Assembly (NCBI GenBank): GCA_936450465.1
Contig: OW388293.1
Span: 83,970,134-84,034,133, forward strand
Length of the DNA: 64,000 nt
Direction: 5' to 3'
Origin: Gibbula magus
Taxonomy: Eukaryota; Mollusca; Gastropoda; Trochida; Trochidae
A program made the position numbers and the translations under genes. Shown one piece after another: positions 30,457 through 40,790 of the stretch. The notes under the pieces are model-generated. The model searched no databases, was not told where the DNA came from, and was given only the letters and a program-made list of their open reading frames with translations. Numbering within the stretch: position 1 is the first letter of the stretch; every line of letters starts with the position of its first letter.

Positions 30457-31459
30457 GTAAGTGGTACTGTTTCCATCGTCGAGCGTTAACATTACCGCTT
30501 GTAAACTTTGGTAATACGTCTACTTTATATATTCTTGATACTTCATTAATTTGTAAAAAAAAAATCCCGGTTTAAAATATTTTACAAGGAGAAAGTTAAT
30601 GGTTATTATAAAAAACCCGTGATGATGACCTGTTACTAATTTTAAGATGTTTGGCTTTACATCTCCCTATTCTGAAGTGTAAACTATTATGTTATTATTT
30701 ATGGCAACTCACGATGATAAAGTTTGTGAGAAAATAAGGGAACAACTTGAATTTCACAGTATTAAATATTAACTTCCCTTCAAGGGAAAACAGTGGACCA
30801 GCTGTTATATTCTAGCAAACCCCCTTTTATAACAATTTTGTCCATATAAACCGAACACCAAGAGCATGTTACATCTCTTTAAACCATATAAAGTTATGTT
30901 CTCAGAGGAACTTATTTTTTTGGATTTTAATGTTGAATGAGTTCAATCATTTTTTTCATTAAAACCTAGAACATTTACTGATAATTATGTTATCGTCATG
31001 CTTTCATGGGGTTGGGTCAATTTCCTATTTACGATCATAGTAAAATGTAATTCTCTACTTTGATAATGGATACAAACTTATAAACAATAGAATCAGTTAT
31101 GTTTTTGATTAGCTTTATTCGTTATTTTCTGAAAACAATGACCAAATACTGAGATTAGTAATGTTTCTCATCTAAACACAATTTCACAATTCTAAATTAC
31201 ATTTTCTGGTTAACATGTATTTCGACTGTTTTAGAAAGCTTTGACGCATGTGCAATCTGGTAAATGCACATAGCACTTCATTGAATCAAGGCGGCCTGTA
31301 ATTTTCAAGAACGTGACCCTACCAAACGACAGAAGAGAATCTTGAAAACGTCATACTGATGAAGAGTATTACGGAAGTGTAGAGTATAAAATGTTCAAAT
31401 ATTCGGAGCGGCAACCCAAAAAGTATTTTGAGCTTTGTTTCATTTTGTTTGCTCGGAGC

Positions 31460-31466
31460 TATATAA
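31460..31466 (+). promoter_or_regulatory. TATA box for peptide gene C
   Basis: TATATAA 118 bp before the start codon at 31,584, placing transcription start near 31,490. A CCCACAG acceptor-like site at 31,574-31,580 might end a 5'-UTR intron. Confidence 0.4.
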
Positions 31467-31583
31467 TGTTGATACAAAATTTTTCAAAAGTGCATGTCAC
31501 TAACAAAGCGGCTTTTATCGTGCATTTACCATTTGAAATCTCATATCAGTCCTATTAATCACGACGAGGTGTTCCCACAGACG

Positions 31584-31764
31584 ATGAAGCTGACTGTGTG
31601 TGTGGCGCTACTGCTGGTGGTGGGGGTGGTGTGGGGAGGGTACTGGTACAACGCTCCCTGCCCCGGCTGGTTGAGGAGGAGGGGCTCGGGAGGGAGGAAG
31701 AACTGTGTCAGACGGGGTGTCTGGAAGCGTGGACCCAAACTGCGTCTCGATCGCTTCATAAACA
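31584..31764 (+). CDS. Arginine-rich two-cysteine secreted peptide C, exon 1
   Basis: Signal peptide MKLTVCVALLLVVGVVWG, then YWYNAPCPGWLRRRGSGG and RKNCVRRGVWKRGPKLRLD. The pattern C-x2-W-x-R-R-R ... C-(V/F)-R-R-G-(V/I) is shared with peptides A and B, as are the phase-1 donor (A/GTAAGT at 31,765) and exon size. The cysteines are 14 apart. It lies just beyond the tandem duplication, so it is an older paralogue. The mature peptide is strongly basic, consistent with a membrane-active or ligand peptide, which is inference. Confidence 0.72.
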
Positions 31765-32114
31765 GTAAGTGTTTCGGCTAAAATATTTCCTATTTCGGTC
31801 CTACCCAGCACAAGATCACATCAATCATGCCAATGTCCTGCTCAACCATTGCTTGACTCAATTAGGGATGACGATACAAGAAACACCTACATGTACAGTC
31901 AACAGTAGTCCATTTCTCTGTGTGTCAGTAACGTTTGTTAAGACAAACAATATTCAGTTGCATAACTGCATTACTGCAATTTTACAAAATAAAATCAACG
32001 TAACATCCAATACACGCTTATAGTTAAGCACGCAGTGTTGAATATAACGGACCAATAAACGTAAAAACAACGCCCCTTGAGAAGCAATCAACTCATTGCT
32101 TGAAATACAACACA

Positions 32115-32513
32115 ACCTCAGAATCAAGCACTTTGGGAAGTTTCTCTTCAGAAACAAGCAGTTCACAATCTCCACTTCAGAAGTCACAAGCTCAGAATCA
32201 AGCACTTGGGGAAGTTTCTCTTCAGAAACAAGCAGTTCACAATCTCCACTTCAGAAGTCACAAGCTCAGAATCAAGCACTTGGGGAAGTTTCTCTTCAGA
32301 AACAAGCAGTTCACAATCTCCACTTCAGAAGTCACAAGCTCAGAATCAAGCACTTGGGGAAGTTTCTCTTCAGAAACAAGCAGTTCACAATCTCCACTTC
32401 AGAAGTCACAAGCTCAGAATCAAGCACTTGGGGAAGTTTCTCTTCAGAAACAAGCAGTTCACAATCTCCACTTCAGAAATCACAACCTCAGAATCAAGCA
32501 CTTGGAAAGGTTC
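32115..32513 (+). repeat. 74-bp minisatellite in intron 1 of peptide gene C
   Basis: About 5.4 head-to-tail units, each containing AGAATCAAGCACTTGGGGAA, CTTCAGAAACAAGCAGTTCA and CTTCAGAAGTCACAAGCTC. Interior units look identical. Because 74 is not a multiple of three and the unit lacks forward stops, all three plus frames stay open across it, giving overlapping 135-188-codon frames that are artefacts of the repeat. Confidence 0.93.
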
Positions 32514-33099
32514 GCGTCAGAAGTCATTACACTTGTTAAGCCACCATTTAAAAAAATCACAAGTACATGCGAAGGTCACCATTACCTTGATAACTCATCC
32601 TTGTATACACTGAACTCATTTGCTCGTCTTAATTGCATTTACTGTTGTAGTTTGCTTGGAAGATAAGATAGTGCGTGTCCTGCCGGCTAGCTGCTTCTCA
32701 ATATACTTGTACCAAAGTATAGTTATTTTCATTCAAGTCCGTCCTTCTGATCGTTTTACCAAATAAGTTAATATCTCATTAATCAAATAGTTTATTGATT
32801 ATTATGGTTAATTTAAACTTCAAATGTTATTTTTTTACCATTCAAGTTATCATGCAGATATTTAAACATTATATTTCATGATGTATGCATTAAAATATTT
32901 AAAGGATCTACTGGTAAGCAACTTCGAACACGCGTCTGATGGGCATTTTACAATGCAAGGGGCAAGTACAATTGTTTCGTTGGTCAAAGGAATGTATAGT
33001 GACAAGTTATATCCTGTTATTAATATGTTGAGTTGTAAGTTCTTTCGTTATCTAGGTAATTATATACAAGATTTAGCCATACTGTATGCTTAATTTCAG

Positions 33100-33143
33100 C
33101 TGGAAAAAGAAACAAACCGGCATCCTCAACAACAACCTAACAG
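33100..33143 (+). CDS. Peptide C, exon 2 with stop
   Basis: After TAATTTCAG, the phase-1 join reads TGKRNKPASSTTT and stops at 33,138-33,140; CAG/GTAGGA closes the exon at 33,143. The tail is basic and Ser/Thr-rich, without the acidic block of A and B. A third, untranslated exon probably starts at 33,372. Confidence 0.55.
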
Positions 33144-33371
33144 GTAGGACACTTATATTTCTGATATCTCGTCATGGCCTATCATATGTTAACAAAGGTG
33201 AGCATATATCGGCCTATTGAATTAAAGGTATACATTTACCTCTTGGATTAATCTTATTAACTTCCACACAACATATTATATGAATATCAATTATAGATTT
33301 GATGTTGTCACTCGAAAATAAGAATCATGAAGTCCTTTCCATTTATTTTAATATGTTCTTCTTTTTTGCAG

Positions 33372-33435
33372 GATTTGCATACAGAATGTCTGTATCCTGT
33401 ATAAGTGAAATAAAGCTGCTGCATGAGAGTTGTAT
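33372..33435 (+). other. Peptide C, probable 3'-UTR exon with AATAAA
   Basis: CTTTTTTGCAG acceptor ends at 33,371; AATAAA at 33,409-33,414 lies about 40 bp into the exon. Confidence 0.4.
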
Positions 33436-33762
33436 AGTGTTCATTCTGCTGAATCTACAGTTTGCTTCTCAGTGTAGTTAAACTACTTGTCACAAGGGAT
33501 TCATGCACTTAGTTAAAAGTTAAGCAATAAACCATTTTCAAAACTAGAACCTGAAGAGGTCAATACAATTAAGTGAATGAATCACTCCTGACTTGTCGTT
33601 ATCCAGTTAGAAATTTAGTGATATAAGACTAATTTATGTGGACAATGAATGAATTTGTGATGATACAGTCATTTTGACGAACATAATTATTGTCCCTGTG
33701 TTTGAATCATTTGTAACCAATTTACGCCATAACCGCATTTTTTATCATGCAATATAAGAGGT

Positions 33763-33830
33763 TAGGGTCAAGTCAAGTTTATTGTACTCAAGGCCTCCGG
33801 CCCCTATACATGTATTACACGTTTACATTA
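33763..33830 (-). mobile_element. Non-LTR retrotransposon 3' tail
   Basis: Read on the minus strand: GGGGCCGGAGGCCTTGAGTA, then CAATAAACTTGACTTGAC. A GC-rich hairpin followed by AATAAA and a CTTGA repeat tail is a typical LINE 3' end. The body is missing. Confidence 0.5.
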
Positions 33831-33925
33831 TGCATATGATGCATACATGTACATTTTAGAAAACAACATGAACAACTGATAATAGATTAAACTGTTTGAG
33901 AGGCATTCTAGAAGTTGGTGTGATG

Positions 33926-34892
33926 AAGAAGACAAATATTTATGGATGATCAACTTCTTTATTAACAATAGCGACGTTTCGGTATAGATCCTTATACCGT
34001 TATCAAGCATATGGGAGAGATGATAAAATCAGAGGTTATATACATGAAACATTTTTTGGTATGATAATGGGATAACAAAGACAACAAGATGAGATAACAA
34101 TAAGATGAAAGCTGTAACAAGCAGGTAGTGATAACATGGATACCAGTGGAAGGTAAGTTAATTAAGTTGGGATGGGGATACAATGCAGCAGTGAGGGTGA
34201 GCAATCAGTGGAGGATAATGAAGGAAGCCAGAGTGAGTAGAGTGGATTAATTATTTGTGGATTAAGTGGTTGTAAGCTGATGGGATGAAATAGCCTTGAT
34301 CTCTATTCAAAGAGGGGTTATGTCTCAAAATTTGTAAAGCTTCAGATAAACGGCGGTGGGTGTAATCATGTTTGTTGTTTGTGAGTGTTTTGACAGCGTC
34401 CCAATTGATGTTGTGTTGTGGAAATTTGGTGATGTGTTCTGAAATGGCTGATTTGTTGTCTGCCTTGATTGTGGATGTTTTGTGTTCTTTGATGCGTATG
34501 TTGAGTGGTCTGGCTGTTTCCCCAATGTAGTTACTGCCACAGTTGCAGCTGATGTTGTAAACTACGCCTTTAGGTTGTTGTTTAGCTGTGGAGTGTTTCC
34601 TACCATTAGCCCTAATGATGGTTTTGAGTGGGGTGGCCGTGGAGAAGTATGTGTCTATGCCTACTTGCTGCTTGAGTAGGCGGCTGATGTGATGTGAAGT
34701 TTTACCAATATAGGGTAGTGGGATGCGAATGGGGGCAGGGGTAGGCTTGGTAGTAGTAGGTTTAGGTGCTGGATTTTTAGTGCGGTTGATGACACGGTCA
34801 ACAAGATGAGTTGGGTAATTGTTGAGTTGGGTGAAGACATGCCGTAGGTGATTTAGTTCGGAGTCAGGGGAGTCAGAGGATAGGTTGATAGC
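33926..34892 (-). repeat. Penelope inverted repeat, 3' arm
   Basis: Pairs base for base with 36,532-37,498 (both 967 bp) as far as checked. It includes the coding end of the ORF and a hammerhead-like motif at 33,973-34,007. Confidence 0.93.
33973..34007 (-). ncRNA. Hammerhead-ribozyme-like motif, 3' arm copy
   Basis: Mirror copy of 37,417-37,451 within the inverted repeat, in the sense orientation of the element. Confidence 0.5.
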
Positions 34893-36521
34893 ACGGCGGG
34901 TTAGAGTGGAGATGATGCCGGATTTAGTTCTGAGTGGGTGGTTTGAGTCAAAGTGGATGTACTGGTCAGTGTGCGTGGGTTTGCGGTAAACAGAGGTTTG
35001 GATGGTATTGTTAGGTGTGCGAGTAACTAGGACGTCAAGGAATGGAAGTTGTGAGTCGGTTTCAGTTTCGAAGGTGAATTGGATACGAGGGTGTTGTTGG
35101 TTGAGGTGTTGGAGGAGTGCAGTGGGGTCGTTATTTGAAGGGAGTATGACAAAGGTGTCGTCAACCTTCCTGAACCAGCAGGTTGGTTGGATTAGTGAGG
35201 TGCTGAGGGCATGCTGTTCAAAAGAGGTCATATAGATTTCAGAGAGGATGGGAGAGAGAGGGGATCCCATGGGTAGACCATGGATTTGCTCATAGAGGTC
35301 ATCACCCCAGGTGAAGTAGGTGGAGGTGATGGAGTTAGAGATGAGCTGAACGATGGAGTCAGTAGTGAGGTTAGTGTCCAGGGGGGTGTCAAGGTTGTCA
35401 ATGCGATGGCGGAGGATGTGCAGGGTTTCATTAATGGGAACACTAGTAAACAGATCCACAACATCATAGCTAACAATTTGTCCTGGGGTAGTAACACATT
35501 TAAGTTTTTGACAGAATTCAGCAGAGTCTGATATATATGAGTCAGCAGTTTTGCCAAGCGGGGCCAGCACTTTGGTGAGGTGTTGGGCAGTGTTGTAGAA
35601 CACTGTGTCCCGGGAACATACTAAGAGTCTAGATTTAGGTGGGTCCTTGTGAATCTTAACGGTGGCACGTGCATATGGGGCTTGGGGATGAGAGACACAC
35701 AGTTTTTGATGGAGTTCGTGGCTGATCTCATAGTTGTCTCGGAGTTGTTTCAGGTGGGATTTATGTTGTCTCTGAAGCTTCTGGGTCGGGTCTTTCTTGA
35801 TTTTCTGGTATGTGGTAGTGTCGTCCAGGATTTTGTTGACCATGGTCTCAAAGTCGGGCGTGTTGAGGACCACAGTAGCCTTCCCCTTGTCAGCAGGAAC
35901 TATGGTGATGGAGTCATCTCTTCGTAGATCGGCGAGGGCTTGCTTCTCTTCTTTGGAGATGTTCGGTTGTTGTGGTTTGGACTTGTGCAGTATATCCGCT
36001 ATCTGGTGACGTAGGAAGTCGACGTTGCCACCTGGTGCAAGTTGCTGGAGGCCCTTTTCTATGTTGACGATGAAGTCATCATGGTTGCGTTGGGGCTGGG
36101 TCGGAACGAACTTCAGTCCTCTGGATAGTACGCTGATCTGGGGTTGTGTGAGTTCCTTGTCACTGAGGTTGACCACTGTTTTCTTCAGATATTCAGATTT
36201 GTTGTGGCGTTGGATATTGCGATCGGCTGGCTTGGGCTTGAGCAGTTCAAGTTTCTTCAGGTGGGTTGTCTTGGTCTTGGAGTCTAGCTGGTTGTTGCAC
36301 TTGATCTGGGCAGCACGGAGGGATGAGAAGGTGTCGGCGTCAAGAGAGGTGCTGAGGGTATCTAGGTGGTCGGTGATGTTGTTGAGGGTGATGGCCTTGG
36401 CTTTCCGGTGATGTCTAATGCGCTCCTTCACTAGAAGTTTGGAGGCAGTCTGGAGGATAGATCTGGCTGCAGGTGAGTTGACAGGTGTTGAGAGTTTGAG
36501 GCCCTTCGGGATGATGTCAAC
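34251..36521 (-). CDS. Penelope reverse transcriptase with GIY-YIG endonuclease (5' truncated)
   Basis: A single frame of about 756 codons, 726 from the GTG at 36,431. The N-terminal part carries the Penelope signature LSRGLKFVPT. The RT core has YDVVDLFTSVP, GLPMGSPLSP and VDDTF (catalytic Asp pair). The C-terminus has the GIY-YIG nuclease (GVVYNISCNCGSNYIGETAR and RIKEH), with the CxC linker typical of this class. The enzyme would nick target DNA and prime reverse transcription there. No internal stop or frameshift was found over 2.2 kb, but the start is missing, so this copy is probably not autonomous. Confidence 0.92.
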   Translation of the reverse strand, partial: VDIIPKGLKLSTPVNSPAARSILQTASKLLVKERIRHHRKAKAITLNNITDHLDTLSTSLDADTFSSLRAAQIKCNNQLDSKTKTTHLKKLELLKPKPADRNIQRHNKSEYLKKTVVNLSDKELTQPQISVLSRGLKFVPTQPQRNHDDFIVNIEKGLQQLAPGGNVDFLRHQIADILHKSKPQQPNISKEEKQALADLRRDDSITIVPADKGKATVVLNTPDFETMVNKILDDTTTYQKIKKDPTQKLQRQHKSHLKQLRDNYEISHELHQKLCVSHPQAPYARATVKIHKDPPKSRLLVCSRDTVFYNTAQHLTKVLAPLGKTADSYISDSAEFCQKLKCVTTPGQIVSYDVVDLFTSVPINETLHILRHRIDNLDTPLDTNLTTDSIVQLISNSITSTYFTWGDDLYEQIHGLPMGSPLSPILSEIYMTSFEQHALSTSLIQPTCWFRKVDDTFVILPSNNDPTALLQHLNQQHPRIQFTFETETDSQLPFLDVLVTRTPNNTIQTSVYRKPTHTDQYIHFDSNHPLRTKSGIISTLTRRAINLSSDSPDSELNHLRHVFTQLNNYPTHLVDRVINRTKNPAPKPTTTKPTPAPIRIPLPYIGKTSHHISRLLKQQVGIDTYFSTATPLKTIIRANGRKHSTAKQQPKGVVYNISCNCGSNYIGETARPLNIRIKEHKTSTIKADNKSAISEHITKFPQHNINWDAVKTLTNNKHDYTHRRLSEALQILRHNPSLNRDQGYFIPSAYNHLIHK

Positions 36522-36531
36522 CTATCCTCTG

Positions 36532-37498
36532 GCTATCAACCTATCCTCTGACTCCCCTGACTCCGAACTAAATCACCTACGGCATGTCTTCACCCAACTC
36601 AACAATTACCCAACTCATCTTGTTGACCGTGTCATCAACCGCACTAAAAATCCAGCACCTAAACCTACTACTACCAAGCCTACCCCTGCCCCCATTCGCA
36701 TCCCACTACCCTATATTGGTAAAACTTCACATCACATCAGCCGCCTACTCAAGCAGCAAGTAGGCATAGACACATACTTCTCCACGGCCACCCCACTCAA
36801 AACCATCATTAGGGCTAATGGTAGGAAACACTCCACAGCTAAACAACAACCTAAAGGCGTAGTTTACAACATCAGCTGCAACTGTGGCAGTAACTACATT
36901 GGGGAAACAGCCAGACCACTCAACATACGCATCAAAGAACACAAAACATCCACAATCAAGGCAGACAACAAATCAGCCATTTCAGAACACATCACCAAAT
37001 TTCCACAACACAACATCAATTGGGACGCTGTCAAAACACTCACAAACAACAAACATGATTACACCCACCGCCGTTTATCTGAAGCTTTACAAATTTTGAG
37101 ACATAACCCCTCTTTGAATAGAGATCAAGGCTATTTCATCCCATCAGCTTACAACCACTTAATCCACAAATAATTAATCCACTCTACTCACTCTGGCTTC
37201 CTTCATTATCCTCCACTGATTGCTCACCCTCACTGCTGCATTGTATCCCCATCCCAACTTAATTAACTTACCTTCCACTGGTATCCATGTTATCACTACC
37301 TGCTTGTTACAGCTTTCATCTTATTGTTATCTCATCTTGTTGTCTTTGTTATCCCATTATCATACCAAAAAATGTTTCATGTATATAACCTCTGATTTTA
37401 TCATCTCTCCCATATGCTTGATAACGGTATAAGGATCTATACCGAAACGTCGCTATTGTTAATAAAGAAGTTGATCATCCATAAATATTTGTCTTCTT
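36532..37498 (+). repeat. Penelope inverted repeat, 5' arm (with truncated GIY-YIG frame)
   Basis: Contains an open copy of the last 214 codons of the element ORF (36,532-37,173), without its own start. At the junction CAACCTATCCTCT occurs twice (36,518-36,530 and 36,537-36,549), a likely template-switch scar. Confidence 0.93.
37417..37451 (+). ncRNA. Hammerhead-ribozyme-like motif in Penelope arm
   Basis: CTTGATAAC, a perfect GGTATA/TATACC stem II with an AAGGATC loop, then GAAAC and GTC. The core is close to the hammerhead consensus (CUGAUGA ... GAAA ... UC) with a minimal stem III, as reported for Penelope elements. The first box deviates (TTGATAA), so activity is uncertain. The mirrored copy is at 33,973-34,007 on the minus strand. 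Confidence 0.5.
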
Positions 37499-37509
37499 GA
37501 TAATAGATT

Positions 37510-39100
37510 GCTTCAAAATATGAAAACATTTTTTACAAAGAATGCTAAATTGCGGATAATATTGTGTTTTTTTTTAAAGACAAAATGGAAACAAAGGCAG
37601 TTAAAGGATTTTAAAAGGTAATGAATTGTGATGTAAGTCAGTATCATGCGAAGTCAGCTACCAACACTTTCAACCAACATTATTATAACATCCTTACGTT
37701 ATTTGAATGGAGGTTTTGTTTTTAAATTGTTAGATGATAAAGCACTGCCACATTGTTCTACTTCCTTCCAGACATCCTTTACTGGTAGACAGGTGGTGCT
37801 CCCTAAATATATAAGTGTATAGGTTGAAGAAAATGTTAATAACATAAGTTGACGAAAGAGACATTTAATTCAAAGGTAAATTCAAATTATTTTCTAACGT
37901 CCACTTAATGCGTTTTTAAGCAAACATATGTGACCATCATTCGAACCTACACTTCTAAATTAATTCATGATTTCTAGATCGGCTCTGATTCTGACAATGA
38001 AATAAATTGCATGATTTAAAAAACACAATATCGATGAAAATGGGAGGATCTTTAAAACCAAAGTGAATAGATCATATAGGATGAGAGAAAACACATCCAC
38101 TGGTAACAAATGAATCTAATCTAATCAAGAAGCTGTATCCTGTTTGGTGTGAGGACTACCCGGACCTGACAGATATGTTAGGTGTGATCTACCTGCTGGT
38201 GATAATACATCTAACACTATCTGTAATACATCTGCACTGCACTGATTAGCATACAGCCTGTTGCCATCGCAGGAACGAGTAAGTATGGAATAGAAATGGG
38301 ATACAAACGTCTAAGTCAGTAGATTTTATTTCTTCTTTGTACAATTTAGGAAAACCCGAAACATTTAACATTTGTTTTATGTAGGACAACATTTCTGGTT
38401 ATCCCTTTTTAATGTGAGCATCGTTACGTGTGTGCTTACACCTTCATCAGAGCAATGAAGGTATATACATATGCCACTGTCAAGTGTAAACTTGAAACGT
38501 TTTGTAATCTATAGTATAGACGTTTCTCAAATGAAAACAACTAACACAACATTAGATAACTAGGTTTTTAATATTGATTTAATTCATTCAGCTTAACCGT
38601 ATATAGATCTTCCAAATGATGACTTATCTTTTAAAATACCGTGAAACGAAAAAGTAAAGTATATAAAACAATGTCAGCGTGAACTAACCTTTAAAGGGAG
38701 ACAACTTGTGAAACCTAACTGAGCGATGATCACGGATTGTGTGCAATATACAAAACCACTGGTCGGAGGTGACGTGTTGGCGGATTCCTTCCATGAGACA
38801 CTGAACAAATATGTACAGTAAAACGTGCCTCATTTAAAGAATTAATAAGACCGTCTATATATAATCGATATGATTTCTAAATTGATTTTTCTTAAATTAT
38901 TTCTGCTAAATGACATCAAGTTCTTAAAATATCAAACTTACAAGGTGGGCATAATGAGATCAAACCTCCGATATATCTTTGTTCAAGTGATGTTTCTCGG
39001 TATAAGCTATTCACTGTCTTTGCATTTTAAAAAACAGGTATTTTACATATTTACATCTCGTTATTGCTCTTTGTTAAATACTATGTTCCTTCTCCATTAA
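37510..39100. other. Unassigned stretch
   Basis: AT-rich sequence. A 76-codon frame at 38,870 has no recognisable feature. No gene supported. Confidence 0.4.
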
Positions 39101-39103
39101 ATA

Positions 39104-39627
39104 CACTGACGGGCAAAAGAAAGTATATCACTCAGTTGTATTTATCATATGTATAATTTTCAAAGTCAAATATCTCGAGTTTTCTACGTCGTATTAAAAA
39201 ACTGACTAGTTAGGGAAATTAGTCCAAAACATTAAAATCAGTCAAAGAATTCCTCTCCGCAGTTTTAAAAAAAATTAAAAAATTAAAATTAAAATTTTAA
39301 AATTCCCTCAAATTAATTTTGATAAAACACAACTGTTCATCGACATATAATCCTTTTTCTATGTGTAAATCAATAAATGTGTCTCGTCCCGCACATATTT
39401 ACAACATTTTGAACATGGTTGGGGTCATGTTGATGTAAAACTTATTTACCCCTGTCTACTTTAAATAAAGATATCTTAATTAAAAATAAAACAGTCGCCA
39501 ATAAAATCATTCCAACTGCTGTCGAAAGGTGTTATTGTATCGTGCCATAATCAAATGCATCTCATTCTTTAAAATATTGAATTAATCGAAAACAAGAGAG
39601 TGTTATACTTTCTTTTGCTCGTCAGTT
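39104..39627. mobile_element. 524-bp TA-flanked MITE, copy 2
   Basis: Same family as 24,902-25,431: ends CACTGACGGGCAAAAGAAAG and its complement (one mismatch, GCTCGTCAG), TA at 39,102-39,103 and 39,628-39,629. Confidence 0.85.
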
Positions 39628-39629
39628 TA

Positions 39630-39775
39630 GTTCAATAGTACATTGTGTTATTGATTCATTAATTCAACAGTACACTATATTCTTTATTCATTAGTTCTAT
39701 AGTACACTGTGTTCTTGATTCATTAGTTCAATAGTATACTATATTCTTGATTCGTCAGTAGTATACTATAAGAAT
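39630..39775 (+). repeat. 32-bp tandem repeats (about four copies)
   Basis: Units of the type TTGATTCATTAGTTCAATAG followed by TATACTATATTC. The same unit recurs at 40,165-40,215 and about seven times at 48,050-48,275. Confidence 0.8.
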
Positions 39776-39785
39776 AATCAACGAG

Positions 39786-40165
39786 TTGCGAGGAATTACG
39801 GATAATCTGTCCCGAGTTAATTATTGTGATGAGTTTGACATAATAATTCACGAGGGACAGATAATTCTTAATTCCGAGCACCGAGTTGGTTATTCTTTTT
39901 CTTCCCCAAGATTATTTCAATGCGTAAAAATACAAAAACAAGACAATTCACTATCTTTGATGTTAGACTGTAAAATACAAATTGTACTCAAACGCCATTG
40001 GCGTCTTGTTTTTTCGATTTTTACGCATTAAAATGTTCTTGGGGAAGAAAAAGAATAAACAATTCGTAATTCCGAGCACCGAGTTGGTTATTCTTTTTCT
40101 TACCCAAGATAATTTTAGTGCGTAAAATACAAAAACAAGAAGCGTATTCACTATAGTTGACTGTA
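39786..40165. repeat. Compound foldback: direct, inverted and direct copies of a 75-bp block
   Basis: A block starting ATTCCGAGCACCGAGTTGG and ending ACAAAAACAAGA occurs near 39,868, again inverted near 40,004-40,060, and once more direct from about 40,068. The alternation implies repeated foldback or template switching. Confidence 0.75.
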
Positions 40166-40220
40166 AAATGCAATAGTTCAATAGTACACAACGGTGTTGA
40201 TTCATCAGTTCAATAAGATG

Positions 40221-40378
40221 ATAAATAGTTTCATTTGTTCAATATCCGGAATTCATTGTTATTCAACATATACAAATTTAGTTTAAAACCGACGGCATCA
40301 CCCGGAGGTTTTAAACGCTTAAATTTGCCAACTTGAATAACAGTGAATCCCGGAAATTGAACAAATGAAACTATTTAT
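40221..40378. mobile_element. 158-bp foldback MITE
   Basis: ATAAATAGTTTCATTTGTTC at the left pairs with the right end at 40,378, with inner arms around TCCGGAATTCA. A half copy of the family lies near 48,280-48,365. Confidence 0.75.
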
Positions 40379-40790
40379 AGATATTGTAAACTTATCTTTA
40401 GTTAAAAGCTATTTTTTCAAGGAAGTCTTTGATGAAGCGAGATCATGTGTCTCAATATTATGCGGTCGAGTTCGCTATCGCCATAGTTACGAAACACGAG
40501 ACTACATGCATTGGTTATGGTACTAGATATTGGTATTTTACTCTTCATTTCGAGGAGACAAGGGTAACTAAGGAACAACACAACCACAGGGGCTTGTATT
40601 GTCGAAACTAGCAATTAAAACGAATATGAAGTCGACGATCCAGCCCCATATACTATAAAAAAGTAAAGGGATGTAACGGGGTCAACACCCCATGTCCGTT
40701 TGAAATTATATTTCAGAATGTTGTCATCATATTATCATTCAATGTTATATATCACGGCAAAGCCAATACATTTGTCTTTAAAACAAGCCA

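Larger units (their letters stand above)
25694..31200 (+). repeat. Tandem segmental duplication, copy B (5.5 kb)
   Basis: Head-to-tail paralogue of copy A, directly adjoining it. It lacks the transposon insertions of A, so it acts as the empty-site reference for them. Confidence 0.92.
33889..37497 (-). mobile_element. Penelope-like retroelement, near-complete, with inverted terminal duplication
   Basis: 3.6 kb between 12-bp target duplications TGATAATAGATT (33,877-33,888 and 37,498-37,509; the last base of the right arm is shared with the duplication). Orientation is minus. A 967-bp segment holding the 3' third of the ORF and the 3' UTR is repeated in inverted orientation at the 5' side (33,926-34,892 versus 36,532-37,498), the pseudo-LTR arrangement known for Penelope elements. 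A 37-bp tail (33,889-33,925) extends beyond the arm at the 3' end. The 5' end is truncated: the frame is open to 36,521 without an ATG. Confidence 0.92.

Noticed and set aside
30261..30575. 104-codon frame over the copy B signal exon
   Set aside because: It reads through a strong splice donor and begins outside the likely start; only the 85-bp exon is supported.
32096..32666. Three overlapping Ser/Gln-rich frames of 135-188 codons
   Set aside because: Produced by the stop-free 74-bp minisatellite; all three frames are equally open.
34325..37099. Many frames opposite or shifted to the Penelope ORF, including 35,228-35,557 and 36,025-36,411
   Set aside because: Shadows of the RT/GIY-YIG frame; mirrored in the inverted arm where applicable.
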